Counted from the stretch's first letter, positions 1 to 12,893 are shown. The stretch: 64,000 nt of DNA from Pseudoscleropodium purum (GCA_963969395.1 OZ017797.1:29698001-29762000), one strand, 5' to 3'. Notes: generated from the letters alone by a model not told the origin. Program-made: numbers and translations.

Positions 1-2401
1 GCTCTAGGGTTAAGTGCCTAACATAATCAATTTGCTATGCCATGTTGTGATGTAATTGTCTATATCGGTAGTCATTTTGTCCTAAGGTGTTTAGCAAAGT
101 CTTCATTTCATTTTTATAATTTTTATTATTACTTTAGGAAGATCTTTTTAGGTGATACAACATTTGAAGTGAAACCAATTGGACTAAGTCAAAGAGATTG
201 AGTACAATATTGAATTTTTAACAAATTCTTACAATTTTACTTACTAGTATCTTTTGGTTTTTTTTATTGGAACCTTTGTCATGAACACAAGAAAATCACT
301 TGTGCATAATTGGCATTGTTATAGTATGTTCTGTTAGTTTCTTTAAAAAGTTTTTTTTACAATATTATAAATTTGATCTTCCTTCAATTTCATAAAATAT
401 ACCAAAGCCTTCAGAAGTTTGATAACAATAAATGAGGTAGTGATAGAGGAAGTGTTGGTTCATCTTTGTAAACTATTGATCCAAAATCAAAACTTCAAAT
501 AAATTATTTATGAATATCTTTAAAAATTGAATTGAAAATAGAAGAATGTAAAATTGTGGATGTTATTTAGCTTGTTTCAAATTTCCCCTAGACATTATTT
601 TGCAATCTACATCATCTATATCTTTTATGTATTGTTGTCAAACTAAAGTACACATTGAATTTGTTTAAATGCATAAGGTTGTTAATGCAATGCAAACTAC
701 AATAATTTTAGTAAAATTAATATTGTAACTTCCTAGTAGTTTGGTTAGAAAATAGATAAATAAAAAGGTGACTAAATTTTTGGAAAATTATTGATCTAAT
801 TTGTCCAATATATAAACATAAAAAGATTATCTAATTTTATAAAAATTCAATTTGCATATGTTGTAATCTAATAAATTAGCATGTGACTTGTGTTCTAAAG
901 TTGGTACTAGTATTAGCAAATATGTCCTAACATCTCAAATTATACTAACCAACATTGGTCAAAAAATTGATGCTTCTCAAAAATTGTAAACATACATTGC
1001 AACATTTTCAATCTCACCAGTTTGACTATTCTAAAGCACAATCTTTCACAAACAAAATATATGTCATACATGCATGTAACAAACCCTAATACATAAGGTA
1101 GAGAGTTTAGAGTTTGGAGGTCAAGATAAGGGTTTAAATAAATGCAATTGCACTACATGAAAGTAGCAACAACCATTCAAAAATTATAAAAATAATTTAG
1201 ATGAATGCCTAATTTATTTTAATTATATTTTTAAACTACCTGATTTTAAGGTATTATTTTTTGTTTTGCCTAATTGTATTTTTCACTTTAATTAAATTTA
1301 TTAGGCAAAAAGTTGAATATACTATTAGGAAGCTACAATATACTAGTCTTATCAAAAAAATCACGTGCTTCTATTAATAAATGGTTTAATGTTCATAGTG
1401 CCCAACAAATATAAGTTGGACTTTAATGTACTATTGGTTAACTTACTTGAATTTGCTTATAATATAAACTTTATACATTAGTGTAATTACATAAAGTCAA
1501 TAATTGACCCAACAATCAAACAAAGTTGGTAAAACTAATCAAAATTTTGGAATTTTTTTTTGTTTAAACCTTATTTCTAGAAGACTAATTAAAATGGCCT
1601 TAAACATTTATGGATTAAGGACCTTTAGAGGATATAATCTTCAAGGTAAAACCTTAAACCTAAACATATTTGCCTTGTCATAGCACTTCTAACTACAATA
1701 AATCATTTAATTATTGGAATTTTGAGATTTGTAAAATTGAATAGAAATTAGACTTGAAAAATTTTCATCCCAAATTGAATCAATGAATTTGGATCTCAAA
1801 CAAAAAGAGTAAAGCTACTCAATTTTGAACTTTGAACCTTAGAAATTTTAACATTTATAGAAACTAAACCCTTAATGCCAAAATTTATAAGGTTCAAAGC
1901 CTAACTTTAACTAGCTATGACAATATGCCGTAAAGACCAAAATTCACTAATTCACTAATTCAAGTTTGGGAACTCCATTTATGATAAATTAATTTCGACT
2001 TATTTCAAGTTCAACTTTTATATATCAAACTAAATAATGAAATTTTAGTAGAAGATTACATCAAAAATTGTTTTAGATATTTTACATAACTTCTATTTTT
2101 TCTAATGTATCTAAAATAAAATAAAATGTTCATTATATATATTCTTTAATTTTTATCAATTTTTTTATCTTTGATTGAATTTTTTTGAAGAAAATAGACC
2201 TCATCATGCAATCATTTGAAATCTTTTAAATATGTATAATATGTATATTATTTAATATAAAAGTTGAAAATTAAAAATCACAAAATTTAAAAGGTGTTGT
2301 TGCCTTTGGATTTTATTTTGAAGGCATCCAATTAAGACAAAATATGACTTGAAGTTGTTTTTTATAATTCAAACATATTCCATTAGCACAATTCTTAATG
2401 G
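1..2401. other. AT-rich intergenic DNA, no gene seen
   Basis: Very AT-rich sequence with frequent stops in all frames and homopolymer runs. I see no coding exon, RNA gene or clear terminal inverted repeat. It probably consists of decayed repeats, but I could not assign a family. Confidence 0.6.
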
Positions 2402-2962
2402 ATAACTCCTAAAGATCTATTTTTTGGTCAAAAATCATTATTACCTCTATTGCATTCATTCACAAATTAATTTTTTTAGAATCTAATCACAAAATCTTAT
2501 ACTATACTTTTCTTAGATCATGTGCTAATAATTTCGTGATGCTTGATTGTATATATTGAAATATATTAGCATTCAAAGAGGAAGAAAAAGTTTTTTTTCA
2601 AAAAAATGCTTTGATTGCTTATAGAACAAAAAACTCTATAACTTTCACATTAATAATCCAAATGGAATTAATCGAATCTTGCTATTGAGACAAAAATATA
2701 ATCTATAAGAAAAAAATAAGTAAAATTTTTATTTCAATTCTTTCAAGATTTTTTGCTACCTAGTCTCCCCTATTTTGAGGTTACCATCATATAATCATTA
2801 TTCTTGGACATTAATTGGAATAAAAATTATATTCTCCAAAAGCTAATAAGTTTTTCTATCTTTCAAGAAAGTTTTGAAAAGTTTCACCAAAAATTGAACT
2901 CATAGGAACCTACTTAAAATCTTTTTTGTCCCCTATAGAGACAATGAAACTTTAGAGATTAA
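2402..2962 (+). repeat. Family A element, copy A1 (internally deleted)
   Basis: The left end reads ATAACTCCTAAAG and the right end ACTTTAGAGATTAA, degenerate forms of the family-A inverted termini. Internal blocks, such as the stretch around TATATTAGCATTCAAA and the one around TTGGAATAAAAATTATATTC, recur in the same order in A2 (9080-10016). At about 560 bp it is shorter than the 920-940-bp copies, so it has lost internal sequence. It ends at a TTAA (2959-2962) followed directly by module F. No coding capacity is visible. Confidence 0.6.
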
Positions 2963-2969
2963 AATAAAA

Positions 2970-3124
2970 ATAAAAATGTTCATTCTAAAAATTTTGTGCA
3001 AGAAGGGGAGTTTTGCACAATAGTTTGATTTCCAATGATTATTTTTCAATTCTTCAACAAATAATTGTAACAATATCAAAAATGGATAATTTCCATAGTG
3101 ATCAGCCTATCTATTCAAGATGAA
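2970..3124 (+). repeat. Module F copy (about 155 bp), TTAA-proximal
   Basis: Resembles segments at 45431-45588, 51381-51533, 54902-55064 and (inverted) 59657-59818. Shared landmarks are TTTTGTGCAAGAAGG, a TAGTTTGA block and a GATGATTTCC-like block. Its outer end is TGAA (3121-3124), a one-base variant of the TTAA in other copies, and element D begins there. Confidence 0.5.
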
Positions 3125-3748
3125 CCCCTAAAAGCCCAAGGCCTTTTCAAGCTTCTAAGAATTTGTCCTAAATTGAACAAAGAAGCCAACATTTTGATAA
3201 CTTGTATCAATTTTTTTGGTAACCATACAAATTCAGACTAAATATAATAGAGATCACATAAGAAAAGAAAACACAATAATATTACTTACAAATTAAAAGA
3301 TTATAATGTTTGATTATGAAGGTGTTAAAAATTGATAAGATTTGAAGTCTTTCAATCCTCTTTTCAAATATCAAATCTAAAAAATCAGTCACCAAAAAAA
3401 TATGAGGTTAAAAGACATGACATGCACAACTTTGATCAATTTATAGCTTCTCAAAATCTCTTTTAGAAAGAATTTCTAATGTGAAATTTTCTCCAAGATC
3501 TAGTGTATTTGAGGCTCATTTCCAAGAACTCTCAACACTACAAAATGTCAAGATTACAATGGACACCCTTGCACAAAATCTGGAATAAAAAAATTATAAT
3601 CAATCACTTTCAAAATCAGATTTTTGATGCTAAAACTAGACTAGACTTTGTAAAGGATTTTCCAAAAATTTAATCTACTAAAAAATAGCAATTTGGTTAG
3701 GTTTTATTTAACTTAAACATATGGTTGACACCAGAATTTAGGGGTTAA
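3121..3748 (+). repeat. TIR element D with TTAA-type ends
   Basis: The left end is TGAACCCCTAAAAGCCCAAG and the right end AGAATTTAGGGGTTAA, giving imperfect inverted termini of the TTAACCCCTAAA class. The element is about 628 bp, AT-rich and without coding capacity. It follows module F directly and lies just downstream of the 3' end of the ALG7/GPT gene. Confidence 0.55.
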
Positions 3749-4093
3749 TATTATCACTTATTCAGTTAAACCCAGGGTGCAGTAAGTATAGAGTAACTGT
3801 TTCCAAGGTACAATCCGTTGTGGAGCTGATTCGCAGCTGACAAGAAAATTACCGCAAGATTATCGAGGACGCCAGAAAGAATTCGCGACCAGGTCAGTGA
3901 AAGTTCATTAAAAAAAAAGACTTCCAAGGGACATCCAGAGATGAAGGTATCATGTACATGTTCTGACCTCTTTGAGTAATGTTTTTCAAAATTCTGTAGC
4001 TGATCAAACAGCTGAGGTTTACAGTGAGTCTGTTTACAAGCTTGTCCTTACAAAGTCATCCGCCATATTACAATCAAGTCCAAAATATTCCCC
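3749..4093 (-). other. Probable 3' UTR and 3' flank of ALG7/GPT
   Basis: Base composition is more balanced than in the repeats to the left. The segment lies directly downstream of the stop of the minus-strand glycosyltransferase gene. No further splice signal or coding exon is needed after the stop at 4094-4096. The poly(A) site was not located, so the left limit is only where element D begins. Confidence 0.45.
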
Positions 4094-7000
4094 TCATTTG
4101 TACCAGCCCGCCATCAGGTATCGAAGTCCAAAGCAGAGTCCACACGACAGTGCCTGCACATATGCCCGTTGTGAGTTCATTTCCCCCTTACCGTCTGACA
4201 GAGAATGTACTTCTACTTCCGAAACTTGGTGTAGTGAAAACAATTGGAAGACGAACGAAGTTTAAATTCTCATACCTGAAAAGCTAACAACCTTATACAA
4301 AGCTGTTGCTCAGTGCAACGACCAAACCAGCGCAGGAAGAGATTGACGAGGTTCATGTCATTACTGCCGGTCAGCAGTTGTGTATGTGGATCAAAGCTGC
4401 GGAATTAAAAAAGGAGTTAGATATCGTAATGCAGGTAGTATCCAAATAGAAAGGGAGTCAAGAAAGTCATACGTAGATGCCAAATATGAAAACTCTTCAA
4501 GAGGTTTGTGGAGCTTCAAAATAGAACATGTGCATAGTCTTTGATTAATGTCTTTATATTATTTTGAGTGACTTACGTAGGTAATCGATGACGTGGGCAA
4601 GGCACGATCTTGAATAACTGATCACAATTCATAGGCACATAGCATGCAAACGTTAAAAATCTTGCACCAACATTGGAGACATTAATGCATTTAGTGGATA
4701 ATCCAGCACAACGTATGCCTTCACGAATGCTGAAAGCATGATTGAAGGATCATCAACTTCTCAGAATGAACATCAGCAAGCCCAAAAAACTTACCTGAGG
4801 AATGGAGTATAGAAAGTTGAGAATTTGTGGCAAGAAGAATAACAACAATGTCTCACTGTACAGACATAAAAGTATAAAATCAGTCTCTAACTACTGTATA
4901 AGCAGTGCATACACATCCTGTACCTGAAAGACATGCAACAGTACGGAAATTCATAGAGGTAATTTATACTGATGATAGAAATGATGGAATCACCTGAAGT
5001 GACCAAGAATGCCAACTACTGCCATAGCCATTCCTGAAAAGTAGGTGTACGTGTCACCAACGAAAACTGAAGATGGATACCTGCAAAGGATTTCCAATAA
5101 TTTGAAAGTTAAGGTCCACACAATTAGCCCTCAAGCGCCACAGAGATCTCATAGTGCTGTAAGATTTTTTAGAATAAAGGGTTTCCAATTAGAATGTGAA
5201 AAATTTAATAAACTTTGCACATTTACAGATAAAATGGTATAAAATTCTCCTGTCGTTGAATAAACTTTTCCTATAAAGTAGTCTTAAACTTTCACACCAA
5301 CACTTAAAAAATGAATCAGAGACTCTTTCAAATACAATTAGTACGAAATTTACCAAATGAAAAAAAGCTGTGACCAAAATAAGTTCTCAGAGCAATAAAA
5401 TAAGGGATTAAGTCTCCTTTATATTCGATTCAATTCAAGGTTCTTAAGAAACTCACTACATACGCTACAGGTTGTTCTTAAGTTTTGTCACCAAAACATT
5501 CCACATCATGCTCTTTCACATCCTATCCCTGCCAGATTGGTCACCTCCGACTATGAGGGTTTACCCAGTCAATGGTGATAAGAGAAAACTCATCACATTA
5601 AACGGCCTTACAAAATTATTCAACTGCAGCCATCATCGTGGAATAAGCAAAGTTGACCACGATAATAACCATTACTCACCAGTTAAAAGCCAGTAATCCA
5701 AGAGAGGTAGCAACAAGTGGTTGCATAAGATACAAGGAGAAGGCATGAGCTTGTCTAGTCTCTTCACTACGTGATATCTGCATCACATTGTGTACTAGCA
5801 CCTGCAAAATAAAGGATAACATCAGGTCAACGACCTATATGACCACTGTAGTAACTGATGCAAATCCAACGTCTACTGTTCACAGCAACGGAACAAATCT
5901 CAACCTTGAAAAGAGAACTTTTCAGCTGTTCTACGGACCAAGAGAATAGCCTTGAGACCGAAGTAATTATAAGAATGAAGGAATAATTGTGGGGACTTAG
6001 CACAAGAAGTCAACGTCTACACACCTTGCAAGAGTATAAAAGAGTGTGCCAGTGAAGATATGAATAAAATCTACCAAGTGTTATCACCTAGAAGTACCAA
6101 GACGGCAAGACAAGATCCATGCAACCGTTGCACCACTATAAGTGAAGGGAGTATTCATTGGCTCCACCACGCATGGAGTTTGTTAACTCCTTGCTCGACC
6201 CGCATGATAGCAAGTGTAATATTAAAACACCAAACAAGGTCACGCTTTGTAGACAAAATCATGATCTCAGCATGGTAGAAACAGTGCAGCAAGGCTTACC
6301 GCACAAGATATGACAACAGTTTGACCGACTTCCAGGCCATTCACTCCAGCCAAAATGTTGACAGAATTGGTGCAGAAGACAGCCAGCAATCCCATGTACA
6401 GCTTATACACCCAGCCTGCAAGCAATAGAAAACCGACGATTTCCATCAAAAAAATCCCAGGGAAGGCGATAACTGTGCTCGGTTAGTTTGCCAAGGATAT
6501 AGACGAGAATCTCCAAAACCAAGTGCGACCAAAGCGACATTCAGGTAACGGGAACTGGCAGAGGAACACAAGGGATATGCGTGAAAAAAAATAAGGAAGT
6601 AAGCTAAAATCAAAATATCATTTACAAACGGTTTCAAATCAATATTTACCCAGGTCGAGCTCCGTGAGACCCAGAGTGGAGCGCAAAGGTTTTGGAATGA
6701 CAATGTTGGTTCTCCCAGCATACGCCATTAACAAGGGCAGGGCTGCAATTGATGGGAGTAACAATTTGCTGCAAGTAGGAAAACCTATCTATTATGAGTG
6801 ACACTGTTTACCACAACGCCGACAATCTAAGGAAATGACTAGATCGAAGAGCTAAAAATCAACAGAAACAACGAATGGTCTGACGTGCCGGAAAATAAAT
6901 TTACCAACTGCTTTATCTCACTTTGGAACAAGTGAACGACATCAAAAGTCACCAAAAAATCGAGACAGTTACTGTTTATACTGATCAGGTCAACGACAAG

Positions 7001-8403
7001 GTAGGTACTTACACACGCCATGGAATGTCTAAAACGTCATCAACGAAGCCCAAGAAGAGCATGAAGCAAATGCTGGCCAGTGCTGCATAGTACTCCGTGA
7101 GCCACTGCCATACCCGACCACAAATCCTCACTAAGGTAAGCACAAATATTTCAAAATACCATTTATCAAGACTTGTAGGAATCTTATAAGGAGGCATATT
7201 TCAAACTTCGCTATGACAGATCGTTAAGTATAAGACTATTCAGCAACTTTTCTCAGTACGTTTCCAGTGAATCTGCTGAATTCGTCTCCAAAATGATACA
7301 AGACGCACGAGTATCTTAATAATTTCACAAGCGTTAAAGCGCTCATGCCGACACTTTTTTTCCAGGTGAGAATTATGTCACTGGCTTGCTTCAAGTTCTT
7401 CCGAAGGACCAGGTCTAACTAAAGATAGAGATGGAAGTCTTCAAACATCAAGATCGGCAATTCCTACGCTTGAATCATGCACGTATCCACCCTCTGAACC
7501 TACAGACAGAGCTGCATCTTGGCCCGCGAGAGTTCAGGAGAACTGGATACATGTCCTAGATGGAACTACTTGACAAAAATCCTAAGAGAATAAATTACCG
7601 CAAGAAAGGCTGGAAATAATCGCATACAGCGTTTTCAGGCGGGCAAAGATCGGCGACGTTATTCTCCTGACTGAAGATGAAATGCTGAAACAGAATTGCC
7701 ACCACCAAAAACACAATGCCCGTCACTAGTCCAAGCGACTCAGGTCTGCAAAATCCATCCATCATTTCACAACTCATCCGCTCAGTTCAACGACACTAAA
7801 CAGAACCGGACCAAAAAAACAAGAACAAAAATAAAAATAAAAATAAAAAATCTTAATACAAATCGGGACTCCAACGATGTAAAGGTACTAAGAAAGCTCA
7901 AATCCAATTCCGGCAGTAATGTATACCATTCCAAGTAAACAATTGAACATTTCTGCAATTAAAAAGTTCATTCGCTAATCTTTGAAGTGAAAATTCTCCT
8001 CCGAATGAGGCACATGAAATGGAACTTACACTTTAACCTTCCCGCCAGCCGAGCCGCGCTTGTTGATATCGTATCCAAACATGTTCCGCCGGAGCACGTA
8101 CTTGGAGGCGACGGGAATGAGCAGAATTGTACCGCCAAAGCCCGCCACACTCATGGCAAGGTTAATAAGGATGGAACGCAGGAGACCAGAGTCGATGGGA
8201 AGAAAATAGAGCAGCAGCAAGTAGGGCGAGAGCACGAGGACGGCGAGCAAGGCGAGCTTCCGCCACTTGATGAAGAGCACGGGCGCATTTCGATCGTCAT
8301 CGTCATCGATCCCAGCGGCAGGGTCCTGCTGGTGAGGCGAGGCAGCAGCAGCAGCAGGAGGCTTGGTGCTGCTGCTGCGACGCCGAACTGATGAGTCCAC
8401 CAT
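4094..8403 (-). CDS. ALG7: UDP-GlcNAc:dolichyl-phosphate GlcNAc-1-P transferase
   Basis: This ER membrane enzyme (ALG7/DPAGT1; GPT in plants) transfers GlcNAc-1-phosphate from UDP-GlcNAc to dolichyl phosphate, the first step of N-glycan precursor assembly. Exons on the minus strand: 8403-8030, 7745-7628, 7104-7013, 6768-6650, 6415-6300, 5801-5680, 5080-4994, 4855-4795, 4617-4577, 4396-4276, 4153-4094. They total 1311 nt (436 residues), the family's usual size. Visible features are an Ala/Ser-rich cytosolic N-terminus, about ten hydrophobic segments, [14 protein letters not shown] (exon 1), the acidic motif GFVDDVLD at about 183-190, [13 protein letters not shown] at about 254-266, [11 protein letters not shown] at about 320-330, and PRHRLP before [10 protein letters not shown]. 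The start is the ATG at 8401-8403; an in-frame TTG six bases upstream is not needed. The least certain junction is intron 2: donor GTATGC after residue 164 and acceptor GGCAG before WLTEYYAAL. It leaves a luminal loop somewhat longer than I expect, with CPPENA. Identity is very secure. Confidence 0.93.
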
Positions 8404-9079
8404 AGCCAAAAAAAAACGTGCTACAAAACAGAGTGAAGTGGCTATGGCAGCAAAACCCTGACTAATAAAAATTTCCCTCTCCGTCCTCCTTCAAATGTCC
8501 GAGATGATCTGCTGCAACTTTGGTGCGACCTCGGTCTTGGAGAAACACGATCGCAAGCGTATGCGATCATAACTATAGCGCTTCACGAAGTAGATTTCAA
8601 AGAAGGATGAAAAGGACACACCCCGACGGACCCGGATGAAAAACGTTACGAAATTGGATGATAGTCTGACTGTGTACGACTTCTTCCAGTTGGCGAAAGC
8701 CCATTGATCCATCGAGAAATGGAGCTGCGCAGTGACGCTCTCCGACGAATGATCGTCGATGAATCTCGTCGGAATCAACGGCAGGAACCTTTGGTAGACA
8801 TTCTATTATTCTCTCCATCTTGAACTAAGCGTACACTTTATTTTAAGTTTATTTCTAGGGTTAGGAAACAAAGTTGAGTTTTGTAAAGTACGGAGTAATA
8901 AAAATTCGTTAAGATATATGCAATTTAAATATAAAAATTTAAAGTTAATTAAAACTCACGAATCATTCTAAATTTGAGATGTAAAAGAAAATCATTGAAA
9001 AATTGAAGAAGAATCTTTCAAGTGTCAAAGTTATTTGGGTTATTTTTGAACTTTAAGATTGGAGACCCTTTACTTCCCT
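8404..9079 (-). promoter_or_regulatory. 5' flank/leader region of ALG7/GPT
   Basis: From 8404 to about 8820 the sequence is clearly less AT-rich than the flanking repeats and is the likely leader and promoter of the minus-strand ALG7 gene. It also holds two overlapping minus-strand open frames of 73 and 95 residues (8597-8818 and 8491-8778) that I do not recognise. They could be random, an upstream gene fragment or a gene remnant. From about 8830 the sequence becomes AT-rich again. No TATA box could be assigned with confidence. Confidence 0.35.
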
Positions 9080-10016
9080 TTAATCCCTAAAGTCCCGAGG
9101 CCGTTTTTTTGTCAAAAACCACTCAAAACTGCCATCTTTATTGTGTCCACCCAAGAAAATAAAACAAAACAAATTTTAGAATCTAACCATAGGATCTTGT
9201 ACTTCATTTGTCTTAACTCGTGTGGTAAAAAATTCATGAAGTTTGACTGTATAGATTGGAATATATTAGCATTCAAACTTGAAAAAGAAAGTTTTTGTAA
9301 ACACCGGCTTGCAATTTCACATGCCTTTGATTGCCAATTGTGGAAGTTTTTCTTACACTACAGACTTTGAATTTAAAATTTTTTATGTTGAAGAATTGAG
9401 TTGAAAGTCTAGGGATTTTTTTTTTTTAAAATTTTTAAAAACACTTGATTTTCATTCTTTAAAAAAATGCTAAGTAGAAGTAGGCCCAAGATTGGAAAAA
9501 AAACTAAATCATTAATAACTCCAAGATGGAATTGAAAGACAATAATCCCAATGGTGAGATTTTTAAGCAAGAAAACACAACATTCTCAAAAAAAATTGTG
9601 AAAAATTGTGAAAATTGCATTAAAAAATGAATCCTACAAGATATTTTTTCAAGAGGATGCTGAAATTACCCGTAAAACAAGATTGTCTTGAACTTTTTCA
9701 TTATTTGTCCAAATAGAACTAATCAAAGCTTCACATGTAGACAAAAATAAAACATTTTAGGGGAAAAAAAAATTAAAATTTATTTTGATTTTTTGCAATT
9801 TTTTTTGTGTTGCCCATTGAGTTCAGTTTCAAGCTTTTTGTGGTATAACTTTTGCTCCTGGGCACCAATTAAAATAAAAATTATATTCCCACATAGATAA
9901 TCAATTTTTCTATCTTATAGAAAAGTTTCAAAACAATTCACCAAAAATTGAAGTCATAGGAACCTACTTGAAATCTGATTTGTTCCCCAAGGGAACAATG
10001 GGAATTTAGGGATTAA
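9080..10016 (+). repeat. Family A TIR element, copy A2 (full length)
   Basis: Begins TTAATCCCTAAAGTCCC and ends GGGAATTTAGGGATTAA, near-perfect inverted termini of 16-17 bp including TTAA. It is 937 bp long. The interior matches A3 (60975-61892, inverted orientation) along nearly its whole length, and A1, A4 and A7 in part. A 103-codon plus-strand open frame inside it has no recognisable domain and is interrupted in other copies, so I do not call it a gene. It behaves as a non-autonomous DNA element. Confidence 0.75.
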
Positions 10017-10432
10017 TCAAGGTTCCTTTTACTACAAAAAAATCTTGAATGCAAGCTTGTTCATGAATTGTGGGTCATTGCTAGTACTATAAATTATTCA
10101 TGTTATAGTAACACAATAGAAGAAACCCAAACTCCATATTCATGTCTATTACTATTTTAAATAAAATTCTTTTTTTTATAATTTTGGAGATTTATGTCAC
10201 AGTCAATAATGACCTTTAAAAAAAAGTAAATATATATTTAGCATTTACATAATTTATTTTTATTCTATAAATTTTATAGATTGAGATGTTAGACTATATA
10301 GTCATCTATTTAGAAAGTTCATATAAATTGTGTAAATATTGACTTTAATTCTACATCTCATATTCATTCAATTACAAAAGATTCATCATAATTATTAGAA
10401 AAATAAACAAAAGGTAAAATATTAAATTTCCA
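10017..10432. other. AT-rich spacer, nothing recognised
   Basis: AT-rich sequence between element A2 and repeat G1, rich in poly-T and poly-A runs. No open frame, RNA or repeat boundary was recognised. Confidence 0.5.
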
Positions 10433-10680
10433 ATAATCCTCCTACTAAGTTAGATTATTTGTTTGTTATGTTGAAATTTCTCAGACCATGTATCTTTCAC
10501 TTGAGTGTTTGATATTGTCAGAAAGCCCTTGGCAAAGAGGGATGCACAAACTTGGTTTTATGGCATTCCAACCTATGACGTGAAAGTTATTGAATTTTGA
10601 AATTTTTATGGATTAAAAAAATTAGAAAATTATTTTTTCTTTTATTTAGACCATGGCAACAACATGGGGCACACTAGTCT
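10433..10680 (+). repeat. Dispersed repeat G, copy 1
   Basis: About 250 bp shared in direct orientation with 24528-24800. Both copies run from CTAAGTTAG/TTAAGTTAG through a TTTGTTTG stretch, a GAAAGCCCTT block and a GGGGTGCACAA-like block to GGGCACACTAGTCT or GGTACACTAGTTC. The boundaries are approximate and no inverted termini are evident. Confidence 0.6.
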
Positions 10681-10938
10681 ATATGAAATCACTAAATCAA
10701 GATTCTCTAGTGCAACATTTTACTTTGAAAAAGTCTATGGTAAGAAGCATCATTGGATGTTCAACACATAATTAATTTGTTTCCAAACACTATTGAATAT
10801 CAAACTTTTTTGGTCATTTCCATTATACCTTTTTACCATTCTGAAAAAATTCCAAGCTGAATAAAAACCTAAATGCAATCTAAAATGAGAATTGAATAGA
10901 AGCAACATGTCATGACTAACAAGTAAACTAGGGTGTGT

Positions 10939-11906
10939 TTAACCCCTCATCACCGAAGGGGACCAAAAATGTCCTCACACAATTTTCAAAGTCCTGTAAC
11001 TTTTGCATCCAATGTCCAAATTCAATAAAACTTGTTGGAAATTTTACACTCTCTTTTCTAGTTTGTGTGGTAGGATTTTCAAATCTATTCAAGATGTATA
11101 GAGTAATTGGAAGCCAATCAAAGTTCATAGGCTCAATTTGAATCCACCAAACTGCATTTGATGGTTGCAACTTCAGGGGGTTGTATCTCCTTTATCCAAT
11201 TTTTGTTTTCAATAAAATTTGTTGGGTTATGTTCCCCTTGAAGTCTAGTTATTGTGGTAAAAATTTTCATGTCAATCCAAATTTCTTTGAATTTTTGGGA
11301 GCAATTTGAAGTTCAAAATCCCAACATTTTTGGATTATTTTGAACTTCGGCGACTTGCATCTTCTCCATACAATGTCTATTTCCAATAAAAAGAAATTTG
11401 GAAAAGTTGCACATACTAGTCTAGTTTGTGTGGCTAAAATTTCATATGAATCCAAAAAGTTATGAGTGACTAAGAAGCATTTTAGTAGGAGGTTCAACCT
11501 CAAATGTGTTTTCTACAACTTTTCTTACCTATTTTTTGACATTTGCAAGCCATTTTACAAACACATTGAGTCAATTTATTGATATTTTTTTCACTAATAT
11601 GTTTGTATGTTGGTTTTGAATAACTTTATAGTTTCAAATTTATTCCTTTTAGTAAGTTTAGAAATCGAATTTCACCTCCCAATGTATTGCTAAGAAAATT
11701 TCAGCATCTTTTTTCAACACTGAAACATTATATTCTTTCAATCTATACAATCAAATGACTCCAAATTTGATTCTCATCATCTACAACATGTTCACTACAA
11801 GATTGAACAGTTAATATCTTTATAACTTAGTGAAATTTACATCTATATCAATTCAAAAACAATGATGTTTTTGAACCCAAATGAAACTTCAGCAATGAGG
11901 AGTTAA
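10939..11906 (-). repeat. Family B TIR element, copy B1
   Basis: Left end TTAACCCCTCATCACC, right end GCAATGAGGAGTTAA; these are inverted termini including TTAA. At 968 bp it almost equals B2 (36075-37039, 965 bp) and B3 (58090-59071, 982 bp), and it is inverted relative to both. A minus-strand frame of 80 codons (10928-11170) resembles a 77-codon frame in B3. Since B2 lacks it, I treat it as a by-product of repeat similarity. It is probably a non-autonomous DNA element. Confidence 0.75.
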
Positions 11907-12893
11907 GTGAGCCCTATATTAAAGTATCTTCTAAATCATCTAAATATTGAAGTTTCCAATGTCACAACTATGAACATTTCAAAAATGGTAATACACTTAC
12001 AACATTCCCTATTTCTCCCTGAAAGGTTCAAATTTAGAACAAAACATGTTTAATGGAACTTCTACATGTCTCTCCAAGAAAATTGACTGAAAAATAATGC
12101 AATCCCTTGAAGCCCCCAACCGAAGTTCACATCCCATATTAAGATGGGTACACTCAAAATCACCATCACCTCACCTACATCACCAGATTCAACACATTCA
12201 TCAATTGAAGAATCAATTTTAGAACATCTACAAGAAAACACTTTGACCCCTCATAACTTTTGCATCCAATATTCAAATGTCATGTATTTTAGTGCATTGG
12301 AACCTCCTTTCACTTGCCAACAAGAAAATCAATGAAAATTTCACCAATCTAATAATATTAACTAGCCAAAAGTGGCGGTTTTGGGTATACCCACCTTGCA
12401 TCTTGTAATAAGTTTTAACCCACAACTCCAATTTCTATTGTATCACAGACCAAGTCATGGAGGAACTAATTCCCATCAGACTTTCTTCTCAGAAAGGTTG
12501 GAATCAAATACATTTGAATAGTGTGCAGGTCCTGTGCATCTCGAACGTACAAACACAGACTATGCGAAATTCATAACGATGATCCATCTGAAAAGAACGG
12601 CACGACATCTTCATAGCCAACGCCCAAAGTGATTGCAACCCAACACCACTAGAGAAAGAAAAGAGGAAGGTCAATTAGAAAAGCACAAGCTCCTCAACAA
12701 ATCTCAACAGGGACGTCCGGCCTAAAACCCTATACCCGAAAACCCCTACAAAATGAGTCTCTTCTTCCACAGAGAGCTCGTCATGCCACCTTGTGTTGCA
12801 TGAATATTTCCAGCATGATCAATACGCGCACACGAAAGCATGATCCCAAGACATCGAAGCAGAGAATGCTGGCTGGCTGGCTGGATTGTTGAT
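11907..12893 (-). other. 3' flank of the PMT gene, with probable 3' UTR
   Basis: From about 12380 to 12893 the composition is closer to genic and the segment lies downstream of the PMT stop on the minus strand, so it probably contains the 3' UTR. It holds a short GGCT tandem run (about 12869-12884). The portion before 12380 is AT-rich and shows nothing recognisable. An 78-codon minus-strand frame at 12746-12982 is out of frame with the PMT exon and is not coding. Confidence 0.45.

Noticed and set aside
7987..8391. 134-codon plus-strand frame opposite ALG7 exon 1
   Set aside because: Mirror of the Ala/Ser-rich first exon; no domain, and the sense strand has a clear homologue.
8403..8409. TTG as the start of ALG7/GPT, two codons upstream of the ATG
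   Set aside because: Nuclear plant genes normally start at ATG; an ATG is present at 8401-8403 and the two extra residues add nothing.
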